This document shows, piece by piece, positions 6,896 through 14,677 of a DNA stretch of 16,011 nucleotides. The stretch is from Candidatus Altarchaeales archaeon (GTDB taxonomy: Archaea; Altiarchaeota; Altiarchaeia; IMC4; QMZM01). The translations under genes were made by a program, and so were the position numbers. Position 1 is the first letter of the stretch; each line of letters begins with the position of its first letter. Location: the NCBI GenBank assembly GCA_003663115.1, contig QMZJ01000011.1, forward strand, positions 1 through 16,011, written 5' to 3'. The notes under the pieces were generated by a model that was not told the DNA's origin, ran no database searches, and worked only from the letters and a program-made list of their open reading frames with translations.

Positions 6896-6912
6896 TAACG
6901 TAAAATACGTTA
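6896..6912. promoter_or_regulatory. Perfect inverted repeat TAACGTA-AAA-TACGTTA between divergent genes
   Basis: Two exact 7-bp arms flank AAA. The element lies midway between the sugar operon and the DUF5752-like gene, about 35-40 bp from the TATA-like box at 6853-6862 and 47 bp before the one at 6959. It looks like a dimeric regulator site. Confidence 0.5.
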
Positions 6913-6958
6913 CCTTGGATTCAAGCTCTCAATTAACTCTTTATTCTTTACTGGACGA

Positions 6959-6967
6959 TTTATATAG
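6959..6967 (+). promoter_or_regulatory. TATA-like box of the DUF5752-like gene
   Basis: TTTATATAG ends 39 bp before the ATG at 7007, giving a predicted leader of about 15-20 nt. A second candidate, CTATAAAAT near 6983-6991, is probably too close to the start. Confidence 0.4.
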
Positions 6968-7006
6968 ATACCATCAAATTATCTATAAAATACAATCTGG
7001 ATAACA

Positions 7007-7411
7007 ATGGTCAATGAGGAAGACCATGATGAGGAGCTGTACTGGGGCATAGTAAATTCGATAATTAACGACAAAAGGGTGTGTATCCACCCCTATCTAA
7101 GACGTGTGAGCAGTGAACGGGCATTCAGGTTAAAGAGGAATCATGACGAGGTTTTATCCGAGTGTCATCTCCTAGAGGAGTTGAAAGTGGCCATAGAAAA
7201 CGCACCCGAGGAGGCCATTTTATTTCATTTAGATGGCAGGAATGACTTCGCGACCTGGGTAAGGGAAGAGATTGGCGACCTGGAACTCGGTGCGGATCTG
7301 GAACGCATCAGACCATCCAAGACGATAGATGTTAAATCCAAATTAGTACACGTATTGGATTCAAGAATAAAGGCCCTTAAATATGATTCGGTTAACCTGA
7401 TATTTGATTAG
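7007..7411 (+). CDS. Small acidic DUF5752-like protein, function unknown
   Basis: 134 aa, soluble, acidic. The only recognisable piece is HLDGRNDFATWVREEIGDLEL (74-94). A His-x-x-x-x-Asn-Asp-Phe-x-x-Trp-Val/Ile-x-x-x-x-Gly-Asp run of this sort is typical of the DUF5752 group, where it ends an alpha-helical domain found alone or attached to other modules. Residues 56-72 (LLEELKVAIENAPEEAI) fit the helix that precedes it in that family. The N-terminal 50 residues include two Cys (26, 53) and a basic patch and match nothing I know. It has its own promoter, no SD, and its stop overlaps the end of the convergent smc by 4 bp. Confidence 0.65.
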   Translation: MVNEEDHDEELYWGIVNSIINDKRVCIHPYLRRVSSERAFRLKRNHDEVLSECHLLEELKVAIENAPEEAILFHLDGRNDFATWVREEIGDLELGADLERIRPSKTIDVKSKLVHVLDSRIKALKYDSVNLIFD

Positions 7412-10400
7412 GTCAGCTTCACACCAACGACCTGCGATATCCCATTACTTATGGAAACGCCTATGACCGACTCCGCCTTTTTTATTACCTCGTCGTTGTG
7501 CGATATTAATATGAACTGGGCCGTTGAGTTTCTCAGGATCTCCGCCAACCTTAATGAGTTCTCCCTGTCCAGGGATGCATCCATCTCATCCACTATATAG
7601 AAGTGCGATGGTTTGTATCTCTGTATAGCTAATAAGAACGCAGAACTGGTGAGTACTTTCTCGCCACTTGACATGGTATCCATGTTTATAAGCTTCTTGC
7701 CCTTTGGCGATGCGTTTATCAAAAGACCAGATTCGGAGATGGCCCGTGGATTGTCTAAAATCAGGGTACCCCTCCCCCCCGTCAACTCCTTATAAATCTG
7801 TTCAAAATTATTCTTTACTACATTAAAGGTAGTCATAAATGTCTCCCTCTTCCTCTTCTCTACCCTCTCCATGAAGTCGAATATGGACTGTCTTTCGTTC
7901 TTTAATGTTTCTAATCTCTCTTTTGTTTTCTCGAATTCTTTGTTGATGAGCTCATAGCTCTCAATTGCCCTTAGATTTACCGAACCAATCTCCTCAAGCT
8001 CCATCTCTATCTCTCGAATCCTTGACTCAAGTTCTTTAAAGCTTATTTCCTGGATCTCTACCCCCTGGAAATTCGTGAACTCCTCCCTCAGACTCGAGAG
8101 TTTCGTTTCTATCTCGGCATTCTTTATTAATGTTTTATTTATCTCTTCATTTATATTGTCAAGTTCATACTCCTTCTCCCCAACCTTTGAACCCAGCTCC
8201 GTTATTTTTTTCTCAAGCTCAGACCTCTCATTTAACATAGTCTCGATCCTTTGCATTAACCTGCTGTTCTCCCTTTCCATAGCCGCAAGATCTCTCTTCA
8301 TTTCTGAATGAAGGGATCTAACTTCATTGAGCTCCCTCTCATTATGCTCTTTTTGTTTCCCCAGGTCTCTGAGTTCCTCCTCGATCTCATTGATTCGTTG
8401 TCTTAAAAGCCCCATTCTCTCTTCCAATGTTTTTTGTTCTATCTCCAGGTCCCTGTAATTGTCCTTTAATTTCTCCAGTTGATCGACCCTTATTTCAGAC
8501 CTCTTCCTCATTAGCAGTTCAAGATTCTTTTCCTTGGATTTTATCTCCCTCCCGATCAATCTTATTTTCTTTTCATTCCCGGCAATGAGCTTCTTTGTGT
8601 TACGGATATCATCCATAATCTCGTCAATCCTCTCCTTTAACTCGTTCTTTTTATCAGCCAATGAACTCTTTTCCAATCTCATTCTTTCTATATCGGTCCT
8701 TCCACTTGCCACCGAGATCTCTAATTTCGATAATTTTTTCTCCATTTTCTCCTTCCTGAGTTGTAATTCCTGTTTTTCACCATCGAGTTCTATGATTCTC
8801 CTATCGAGGATCTTCAGTTCCTTCTCGAGCTCATCTACCCTGCCGAAACCAATTTCTACCCTCTTTATATATCCCCCGGTCATGGCACCACTTTCTGTCA
8901 GTAGGTCTCCCTCAAGGGTTACCATGCGCCACTTCCCGACCCCTATCTCTCTTGCAGTCTTCAGATCCCTTACGAGAATAGTGTTTCCGAAGATGTAATC
9001 GAATGCGGGTTTATATTTCGCGTTAGTCGTGATGAAATCCCGGGCGAACCCGATACTCCCCCTCGGGGGCCTGTGCATTCTCCTGAATTTTATCCTGTTC
9101 AGGGGGAGGAATGTGGCTCTTCCGATCCTTTTCTTTCGGAGGTAGTTGATACATTTTATCGCAGTATCTTCGTTCTCGACGACAATGTTGTACATCCTCC
9201 CCCCGGCGGCAACCTTCATCGCTTCCTCATAGTCCGGGTTTAAGACGGTGCCCAGTCGGAATATTGGACCATAGACCCCGGGAATTATCTCCTTCAGGTT
9301 CATTATGGTCCGTACGGCTCCCCTCAATCCACCCCCGCTCTTTTCTACCGTCTCAAGCTCCGTTTTTTTCTCTGCAAATTCCACCCTGAGACCCTCCAAT
9401 AGCTTCTGAATCTTTATCTGTTGTTCGTTTATCTCTGGGATTTTACTCTTTAGTCTCTCAAATTCCTCAAGCTCGGATCTATATTTTTTGTTCATCTCAG
9501 TAATCCTCTTTCCCAGTTCTTTCTCCCTCTCCACCAGCTCATGGATTCTATCCTCTATCTGCGTCTTTTCCCCCATCAGCTCCTCGATCCTCTTCTCATT
9601 TGCCCTGTTTGAATCAAGCAACACATTAATCTTTGACCTCAGATCAAATATCTCTGTCTTTGATTCATCAATTTTTTCCTCAACCCCCATGCCCTTAAAC
9701 CTCCTGAACTCTTCTTGAATCCTGGAATTCAGAAATTCTAGTTTCTCATTAACTGCTTTAAGCCTCGATTCCAGGCTATTTATCTCTGAAATGAGTCCGT
9801 TCCTCCTCTCCCTTCTCTCACGAATCCTCCTCTTGATGTCCTCCAGATTCTTATTTAAACTTTCTATCCTATCATGGCTCCTTACTAATTCTCCTTTTAT
9901 CTCGGGTATCTTTGCAAGACCCTTCTCCTTCTCTAATTTGAGGATCTTAGAGTTGATCTCCCTCAATTCCTCGTTTTTCTCCGAGATATCCCTCTTTGTG
10001 TTCTCAATGTACTCTGTAAGACCCCTTTTTTTCCTCTCTAGTTCCTCAAGCCTTAGATTTATGTTCTTTAGCCTCTTCTCATGACTCACGATATTTTTAT
10101 GAAGAATGGTCGCATTGCATCTCCTCAGTTCATCCTGCAATTTTTGATATCTAACTGCGTCATCCCTCTCTTTTCTGAGCTGTTCTAAGTACCCCTTTTT
10201 CTCACCCAGGATGATGTGAGTTTCAGAAATTCTGTTCTCCACCCTCTCTAACTCCTTTATTGCCTTCGCCTTCTTTTTGTCGTATTCTCTAATTCCACAC
10301 AGATCGTCGATTATCTGTCTCCTTTCCCTGGGTTGCATCTCAATTACCCTTGTTATGTCATCCTGTAGAATTATGTTGTATTCATTATCCCCAATCAGAT

Positions 10401-10752
10401 CTATGATCTCCTGTCTAGAAGCTCTTTTATTGTCGATTTTATAGGTGCTGTGCCCCTCTCTGTCGATCTCTCTGCTTATCTTTATCCTCTTCTTATCCCC
10501 CTCTCTCAGGTATATGGAAACCTTCGCATACTCCGATTCCTTACCCCCCACCCCGCCGTTACAGATCAATTCCCTCAGATTATTAACCCTCAACCCCCTG
10601 GATCTACCCAGAACGAAGCAGATGGAATCAACGATATTACTCTTCCCGGAGCCATTCGGTCCAACTATGGCGGTGAAGTGATCCGGAAATTCCAGCACCG
10701 TCTTGTCCCTGAAGGACTTGAAACCCTGAATCTCTAATTTTTCCAGACGCAT
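7408..10752 (-). CDS. smc: Chromosome segregation/condensation ATPase SMC
   Basis: 1114 aa with all parts of an SMC protein. The N-terminal ATPase half has Walker A GPNGSGKS (31-38) and a Q-loop at Gln130 in ILQDDIT. Coiled coil runs at about 160-480 and 640-960. The hinge is at about 488-630 (PGVYGPIFRLG ... SGAMTGGY). The C-terminal half has the ABC signature MSSGEK (1027-1032), Walker B FYIVDEMDA (1051-1059) with Asp1055 and Glu1056, and D-loop SLD (1060-1062). It folds, dimerises at the hinge and organises the chromosome with kleisin ScpA. Length is a little below the usual 1170-1190. The signature is MSSGE where SMC normally has LSGGE, and the Q-loop has QDD where QGD is usual. No scpA or scpB lies next to it. 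ATG start, no SD, divergent from the methyltransferase-like gene. Confidence 0.95.
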   Translation of the reverse strand: MRLEKLEIQGFKSFRDKTVLEFPDHFTAIVGPNGSGKSNIVDSICFVLGRSRGLRVNNLRELICNGGVGGKESEYAKVSIYLREGDKKRIKISREIDREGHSTYKIDNKRASRQEIIDLIGDNEYNIILQDDITRVIEMQPRERRQIIDDLCGIREYDKKKAKAIKELERVENRISETHIILGEKKGYLEQLRKERDDAVRYQKLQDELRRCNATILHKNIVSHEKRLKNINLRLEELERKKRGLTEYIENTKRDISEKNEELREINSKILKLEKEKGLAKIPEIKGELVRSHDRIESLNKNLEDIKRRIRERRERRNGLISEINSLESRLKAVNEKLEFLNSRIQEEFRRFKGMGVEEKIDESKTEIFDLRSKINVLLDSNRANEKRIEELMGEKTQIEDRIHELVEREKELGKRITEMNKKYRSELEEFERLKSKIPEINEQQIKIQKLLEGLRVEFAEKKTELETVEKSGGGLRGAVRTIMNLKEIIPGVYGPIFRLGTVLNPDYEEAMKVAAGGRMYNIVVENEDTAIKCINYLRKKRIGRATFLPLNRIKFRRMHRPPRGSIGFARDFITTNAKYKPAFDYIFGNTILVRDLKTAREIGVGKWRMVTLEGDLLTESGAMTGGYIKRVEIGFGRVDELEKELKILDRRIIELDGEKQELQLRKEKMEKKLSKLEISVASGRTDIERMRLEKSSLADKKNELKERIDEIMDDIRNTKKLIAGNEKKIRLIGREIKSKEKNLELLMRKRSEIRVDQLEKLKDNYRDLEIEQKTLEERMGLLRQRINEIEEELRDLGKQKEHNERELNEVRSLHSEMKRDLAAMERENSRLMQRIETMLNERSELEKKITELGSKVGEKEYELDNINEEINKTLIKNAEIETKLSSLREEFTNFQGVEIQEISFKELESRIREIEMELEEIGSVNLRAIESYELINKEFEKTKERLETLKNERQSIFDFMERVEKRKRETFMTTFNVVKNNFEQIYKELTGGRGTLILDNPRAISESGLLINASPKGKKLINMDTMSSGEKVLTSSAFLLAIQRYKPSHFYIVDEMDASLDRENSLRLAEILRNSTAQFILISHNDEVIKKAESVIGVSISNGISQVVGVKLT

Positions 10753-10763
10753 TTTCGAGTGTG

Positions 10764-10795
10764 TTAAATTTTATGCCAGTTCATGTTTATAATAA
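10764..10795. promoter_or_regulatory. Compact divergent promoter pair for smc and the methyltransferase-like gene
   Basis: The 50 bp between the two start codons hold a plus-strand TTAAATTTTATG (10764-10775) about 34 bp before the ATG at 10803, and a minus-strand TTATTATAAACA (10784-10795) about 37 bp before the smc ATG. Neither gene has an SD, so both mRNAs should have very short leaders and the promoters overlap. Confidence 0.45.
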
Positions 10796-10802
10796 TATCT
10801 AA

Positions 10803-11351
10803 ATGATCTCAATAGTGTATAACATAAAAAGATACAGAGAATTGTTGAGCAGGGAGATAAAAAAGGACGACATAGTGATAGAGTTGGGTCCGCATATCGG
10901 GAGAGGTACCCTCTCCTACATAGAGAGGACCAGATTAACCGTTACGGTTGACAAGAGCTCTCAATCCGAAAATGCGTTTGAGGAAATCAAGGGAAGTTAC
11001 TCAAATCTGAGATTCGTTAGGGGGGATGTCCGAAGCTTTGAGACAATTGAAAGGGTTCTAAAGCTAACGAGAAGGTGTGATTTAATGGCAATAGACATTG
11101 GGGGTGGGAGGTTTCCCGACACGGTTTTCAAGGTATGGGCAACGTGGTCGGGGATATTTAAGCCCAGGAATTCAATTATCAGAAACAGGGGGATAGCAGA
11201 ATTTATACAGAGAGCAGAGATTCTGGACGATTCAATAAAGAGAGGCTTTGAGGATGACGGCTGGTTGTCTGAGTGGGGAAGGGCAATGCCCCATAAACTA
11301 AGGAAGCAGCTGGATGAATTCGGGTTCTGGGTCGATCTCGAGGGGGATTAG
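10803..11351 (+). CDS. SAM-dependent methyltransferase-like protein of unknown target
   Basis: 182 aa. The N-terminal half is a class I methyltransferase Rossmann fold: motif I VIELGPHIGRGT (25-36), an acidic end of strand 2 at VTVDKS (47-52), NLRFVRGDVR (68-77) as the motif II/III region, and motif IV-like AIDIGGGRFPD (96-106). The following run VWATWSGIFKPRNSIIRNRG (111-130) is strongly patterned and probably forms the substrate side; the C-terminus is helical and basic then acidic. I recall archaeal proteins with this DIGGG...PRxxIIRNRG arrangement annotated only as methyltransferases. RNA, protein or small-molecule methylation are all possible. It diverges from smc, and its stop directly abuts the stop of the convergent Lrp gene (11351/11352). 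Confidence 0.68.
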   Translation: MISIVYNIKRYRELLSREIKKDDIVIELGPHIGRGTLSYIERTRLTVTVDKSSQSENAFEEIKGSYSNLRFVRGDVRSFETIERVLKLTRRCDLMAIDIGGGRFPDTVFKVWATWSGIFKPRNSIIRNRGIAEFIQRAEILDDSIKRGFEDDGWLSEWGRAMPHKLRKQLDEFGFWVDLEGD

Positions 11352-11825
11352 TTATCTCTCCTTATAGAAGTGCAAGCTCTTTAATCCGGATTCGGGAATG
11401 CTGTGCTCGAACTTTACGACCTCGTGCACGGGATAGGCATTTATCGGAAAGTTATCCAATTTTGTTAAAAATTCCTCAAAGCCGTGGTGTCCCCTTGGAA
11501 CGACAACCTTTGCTATTATCTTTCCGTCAAATGTTCTAAAGACCTTCCTGACCTCATCGAAGCTGGATAATTTAGCTGCAATGTCTTTTGACTGAGATGG
11601 TGGAGCATCCACGAAGATAAAGCCGATCTGAAGACCCAGATCATGGGGATGTAAGATAGCTGAGAAATTCTTTATTATTCCCCTATCCAGTAACCTCTCC
11701 GCCCTTGTGAACACGGTAGTATGAGGGACGCCGAGCTTCCTGCCGAGCTTCCTGAAGCTCAATCGCGCGTCCTGTTGCAGGTGTTTGATTATCTCCAGAT
11801 CTAGGTTGTCAATTTTCATTCTCAT
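11352..11825 (-). CDS. Lrp/AsnC-family transcriptional regulator
   Basis: 157 aa feast/famine regulator. The N-terminal HTH covers about 6-52: LDLEIIKHLQQDARLSFRKL, then GVPHTTVFTRAERLLDRGII. The RAM ligand/oligomerisation domain follows from about 66 (QIGFIFVDA) to 142 with VRKVFRTFDGK, a position that in the family takes part in amino-acid binding. Such proteins form dimers and octamers and sense amino acids. ATG at 11825 and a second ATG at 11819 are both possible; a TATA-like ATATATAAC 22-28 bp upstream suggests a leaderless mRNA. A near-perfect palindrome covers this promoter, so autoregulation and control of the divergent HisA-like/mfnA operon are likely; this is inferred from position. 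Confidence 0.9.
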   Translation of the reverse strand: MRMKIDNLDLEIIKHLQQDARLSFRKLGRKLGVPHTTVFTRAERLLDRGIIKNFSAILHPHDLGLQIGFIFVDAPPSQSKDIAAKLSSFDEVRKVFRTFDGKIIAKVVVPRGHHGFEEFLTKLDNFPINAYPVHEVVKFEHSIPESGLKSLHFYKER

Positions 11826-11840
11826 ACAGTTAATAATATT

Positions 11841-11866
11841 GTTATATATTGATATAAATATCTAAC
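11841..11866. promoter_or_regulatory. 26-bp palindrome between the Lrp gene and the HisA-like/mfnA operon
   Basis: The sequence from GTTA (11841) to TAAC (11866) pairs at 11 of 13 positions, including the four outermost. It overlaps the Lrp gene's TATA-like box and lies about 12 bp upstream of a likely TATA element (TTGTATAATT near 11877-11886) of the plus-strand operon. It is a candidate Lrp binding site. The AT-richness raises the chance background. Confidence 0.45.
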
Positions 11867-11915
11867 ATATTAAAGTTTGTATAATTCCCATCCAAAATTT
11901 TGAGCGGGTAGAATA

Positions 11916-12608
11916 TTGATAGTTCCAGTAATCGACATAAAGGACGGAAAGGCTGTAATGCCGATAGCTGGAAGGAGAGACGAGTACGAGGAATTGAAGA
12001 GTGTTATTTGCAAGTCCTCCGATCCACTCGATGTCGCAGTTACCTATGAAAGACTCGGCTTCAGGGAGATCTATCTCGCGGATCTCGATGGGATTCTATA
12101 CTCCAATCCAGATCTGGATCTGATAAATGAGATAGCCAGATCTACCGGGCTATCTATAATGGCGGATATCGGTCTCTGGTCTCCGGAAACGCTCTTGCTG
12201 TCGAGGAATATCAGGCCCATAATCGCCACGGAGACCTTCTCTTCTCTAAACCTTTTAGAATTTCCAAAAGAGGTTATTCTGAGTATTGACACGAGAGGAG
12301 ACAGGCTTCTCTCTGAAACCTCTCTCGATTTATTTGATTTCATTGAGATTATTAAAGACAGCAGGAAGATCACAGAGATTATTCTCCTGGATTTAGACAG
12401 GGTTGGGATCCTAAAGGGGCCCAATCTGAACCTCTGTAAACGGGTCATTGATAGATTACCGGGTAGGAAGATAATCTATGGAGGAGGAATAAGAGATTTA
12501 AGAGATATAGATTCCCTGCAAAGGATAGGTGTCTACAAGGTTCTGGTTGGATCTGCATTACACACGGGGAGGATCTTCAAGGATGTACAAAAGGGAGATT
12601 ATAGATAA
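11916..12608 (+). CDS. HisA-like TIM-barrel protein (proFAR isomerase relative) of unassigned function
   Basis: 230 aa (beta/alpha)8 protein related to HisA. It keeps an N-terminal catalytic-type Asp7 in VIDIKDGKAV, a second acid Asp125 in ILSIDTRGD, LADLDG (54-59), GPN (168-170), and the two phosphate-binding loops IIYGGGIRD (186-194) and VLVGSALHTG (209-218). It lacks HisA's RLxQGD loop (here MPIAGRRDEY), and there is no his gene nearby. It fits the archaeal/methylotroph 'related to HisA' group (COG1411-like, from memory), whose reaction I do not know. The start is TTG, the only usable start after the TGA at 11901, with a weak GAGCGGG upstream. It overlaps mfnA by 26 bp, so the two are translated from one mRNA; this suggests a shared cofactor pathway. 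Confidence 0.78.
   Translation: MIVPVIDIKDGKAVMPIAGRRDEYEELKSVICKSSDPLDVAVTYERLGFREIYLADLDGILYSNPDLDLINEIARSTGLSIMADIGLWSPETLLLSRNIRPIIATETFSSLNLLEFPKEVILSIDTRGDRLLSETSLDLFDFIEIIKDSRKITEIILLDLDRVGILKGPNLNLCKRVIDRLPGRKIIYGGGIRDLRDIDSLQRIGVYKVLVGSALHTGRIFKDVQKGDYR
12568..12575 (+). promoter_or_regulatory. Shine-Dalgarno site setting the mfnA start
   Basis: GGAGGATC lies inside the HisA-like gene, 7 nt before the ATG at 12583. It favours that ATG over the in-frame upstream ATG at 12529. Confidence 0.65.
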
Positions 12609-13695
12609 ATTAAGGCGGATGAGGAGCGAGGATCAATCATATACGGACGGCAGGATTCTATCATCAGTATCAACCAAACCCCTAAACGTGGCAATTAAAG
12701 CCTATGAGATATTCTCGGATACAAATGCTCTGGATACCCACGTGTTCAGAAGTGTTGAAAGATTGGAGAGGGATATCATCGAATGGTTCGGTAAACTCTT
12801 AAAGAATAGAAAAACTGCGGGATACATAACAACCGGGGGAACCGAAGCTAACATAGTTGCATTGTTCGTTGCAAAGAAGACATATCCCAAAAAAAGGGAG
12901 ATCCTGGTGCCAGAGTCAGCGCACTATTCGATCCAGAGGGCCGCAGATCTACTGGGTCTGAGAATTAAATATGTCCCATTAGACAGAGACTTTAGGGTAG
13001 ATGTCTCCGAGATCGAGAATAGAATTAATAAAGATACATTGGCCATAGTTGCAACCGCCGGGACCTCTGCATTGGGTGTCGTGGATCCAATAGAGGAGAT
13101 TAATGAACTCTGCGGGAACATATTCTTCCACGTGGATGCAGCATTTGGTGGCTTTGTGATCCCGTTCTTAGATAGTAAACTCAGGATCGACTTTAGCATC
13201 GAGAACATGGATTCGATAACTATAGACCCGCATAAAATGGGTCTTGCGCCGATACCCTCCGGCGCGATCTTATTTAGAGATAAATCCTACCTCGATAAAC
13301 TTAAGACCTCGCCGACGTATCTTCCATCCCAGCCCTTCACCCTTTCTGGGAGCAGATCTGGTGGTGCAATAGCCGCAACGTGGGCCACAATAAATTACCT
13401 CGGGATGGATGGTTATAGAAGAATAGTAAAAAGGTGTATGGAAAATACCAGATTTCTCTGCAGAGAGTTAAGGAAGATGGATGTGAACATCCTCGTAGAA
13501 CCAGAGCTGAACGTCGTGGGTATAAGGCCCAGGAATCTGGAAAGGGTGTGGACCCTCCTGAGGGGGAGGGGATGGAACATCCTAATGGATACCCACAGTA
13601 AAAGTCTAAGGGTCGTTGTAATGCCCCATGTCACGGAGAAGGTTATCGGGGAGTTTGTTCGTGACCTGAGGGAGATCATTCAGCTGTGTCTTTAA
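12583..13695 (+). CDS. mfnA: MfnA-type PLP-dependent L-tyrosine/L-aspartate decarboxylase
   Basis: 370 aa group II PLP decarboxylase. Key features are GGTEAN (85-90), His114 in ESAHYS (stacks on PLP), HVDAAFGG (183-190) with Asp185, and the PLP lysine Lys218 in ITIDPHKMG. The C-terminal domain ends RVVVMPH. The N-terminus and DPHKMG...PIPSG blocks line up by memory with the M. jannaschii enzyme. In methanogens MfnA makes tyramine for methanofuran; in other euryarchaea the orthologue makes beta-alanine from aspartate for CoA, and the sequence alone does not decide which applies. I start it at the ATG with SD at 12583. An 18-residue longer form from 12529 would read through HisA-like sequence and has no SD. 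Second gene of a two-gene operon. Confidence 0.88.
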   Translation: MYKREIIDKLRRMRSEDQSYTDGRILSSVSTKPLNVAIKAYEIFSDTNALDTHVFRSVERLERDIIEWFGKLLKNRKTAGYITTGGTEANIVALFVAKKTYPKKREILVPESAHYSIQRAADLLGLRIKYVPLDRDFRVDVSEIENRINKDTLAIVATAGTSALGVVDPIEEINELCGNIFFHVDAAFGGFVIPFLDSKLRIDFSIENMDSITIDPHKMGLAPIPSGAILFRDKSYLDKLKTSPTYLPSQPFTLSGSRSGGAIAATWATINYLGMDGYRRIVKRCMENTRFLCRELRKMDVNILVEPELNVVGIRPRNLERVWTLLRGRGWNILMDTHSKSLRVVVMPHVTEKVIGEFVRDLREIIQLCL

Positions 13696-13723
13696 ATGTA
13701 TAATTTTTCTCTTAAATTATAAT
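13692..13723 (+). promoter_or_regulatory. Promoter/terminator region between mfnA and nog1
   Basis: TTTAAATGTATAATTTTT spans the mfnA stop and ends 14 bp before the nog1 ATG. It holds a TATA-like element at about -26 to -30 and a T-run (13703-13709) that could end the mfnA transcript. No SD precedes nog1, in keeping with a leaderless start. Confidence 0.35.
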
Positions 13724-14677
13724 ATGTTCAACCTGCCTTATATACCCACCTCAGCGGAGTTAGTAGATAGGGCCCTTAGGGAGGGCTCGAGGGAGGCAAG
13801 AGCGAAGAGGGCTACAAAAGGGCCAAGAGAGATACGCATCAGAAAATCCGAGGAAGCGAGGGTAAAGGTTATCGGTAGAATAATTAAGGCAGAGCTAAGA
13901 GCCATAATAAGGAATTTTCCGAGCTACGAGCAGTTGCCCGAATTTTATCAGAGACTCCTCGACATAAGAATAGAGAAGGACAGATACAAGAAATCATTAG
14001 GTGCTGTACAGTGGTGCATCAATGGAATAGAGAGGATCGAAGGAGAGGCCCTGAGGAAGATCCGAACGAGCGGGGATGCCAAATTTTCGAGGGAGTTCAT
14101 GGGAAGGTCCTCATCAATGCTAAGGCAGATCTCGGATGAGCTAAATGAACTCATAGAGATAAAGGAAACCCTGCGAGAATTTCCGGATATAGAAGAGATG
14201 CCAACCTTGGTTATTGCTGGCTATCCGAATGTGGGAAAATCGACATTCATGTATAACCTGACCGGATCGAGGGTCAAGATAGCTAGTTACCCTTTTACAA
14301 CCCAGAGGATCCTGATCGGACACAGAGAGATAAAACACCAGAGATACCAGATTATAGATTCTCCGGGGCTTTTAGACAGGTCGATGGAGAAGAGGAACAG
14401 GATAGAATTGCAGGCAATTTTGGCTATCAGTGAGCTTGCGGATGCAATTCTCTTTCTCATTGATCCGACACAGGAGATCGAACCCCAGATACATCTACTT
14501 AAAGAGATAAAAAAGAGCTTCAAGATTCCAGTAACCGTTGCCATAAACAAGAAAGACATAGCCAATGCAGAGACCCTGGAAGAATTGAGAAGGAGATTAA
14601 AACTCCCCTCCACCGGGGTTATCTCCGCCAGGAACAGGGGGGAGTGCGAGGCAATCTTTGAGGAGATTATGGGATGA
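13724..14677 (+). CDS. NOG1-type GTPase (Obg/HflX superfamily), ribosome biogenesis
   Basis: 317 aa. An N-terminal helical domain (1-150, with REARAKRATKGPREIRIRK at about 23-41, basic and probably RNA-binding) precedes a full G domain: G1 GYPNVGKS (166-173), G2 Thr in PFTTQ (190-194), G3 DSPG (212-215), G4 NKKD (275-278), G5 SAR (301-303). Eukaryotic NOG1 works in 60S subunit maturation; the archaeal form, which lacks the long C-terminal tail, is taken to act on the 50S subunit. It ends in an ATGA overlap with the tRNA methylthiotransferase gene, so both belong to a translation-apparatus operon. Confidence 0.88.
   Translation: MFNLPYIPTSAELVDRALREGSREARAKRATKGPREIRIRKSEEARVKVIGRIIKAELRAIIRNFPSYEQLPEFYQRLLDIRIEKDRYKKSLGAVQWCINGIERIEGEALRKIRTSGDAKFSREFMGRSSSMLRQISDELNELIEIKETLREFPDIEEMPTLVIAGYPNVGKSTFMYNLTGSRVKIASYPFTTQRILIGHREIKHQRYQIIDSPGLLDRSMEKRNRIELQAILAISELADAILFLIDPTQEIEPQIHLLKEIKKSFKIPVTVAINKKDIANAETLEELRRRLKLPSTGVISARNRGECEAIFEEIMG

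Noticed and set aside
8534..8998. 154-aa frame antisense to smc, and similar Ser/Phe/Leu-rich frames at 8075-8311, 9488-9718 and 9791-10084
   Set aside because: They mirror the Glu/Lys/Arg-rich coiled-coil codons of smc and show no family features or start signals.
12529..12582. 18-residue N-terminal extension of mfnA
   Set aside because: It overlaps HisA-like coding sequence and has no SD, while the ATG at 12583 has GGAGGATC and matches the usual N-terminus.
11916..12608. Genuine HisA (histidine biosynthesis)
   Set aside because: The RLxQGD loop is missing and no his genes are near; only the fold, two acids and the phosphate loops are shared.
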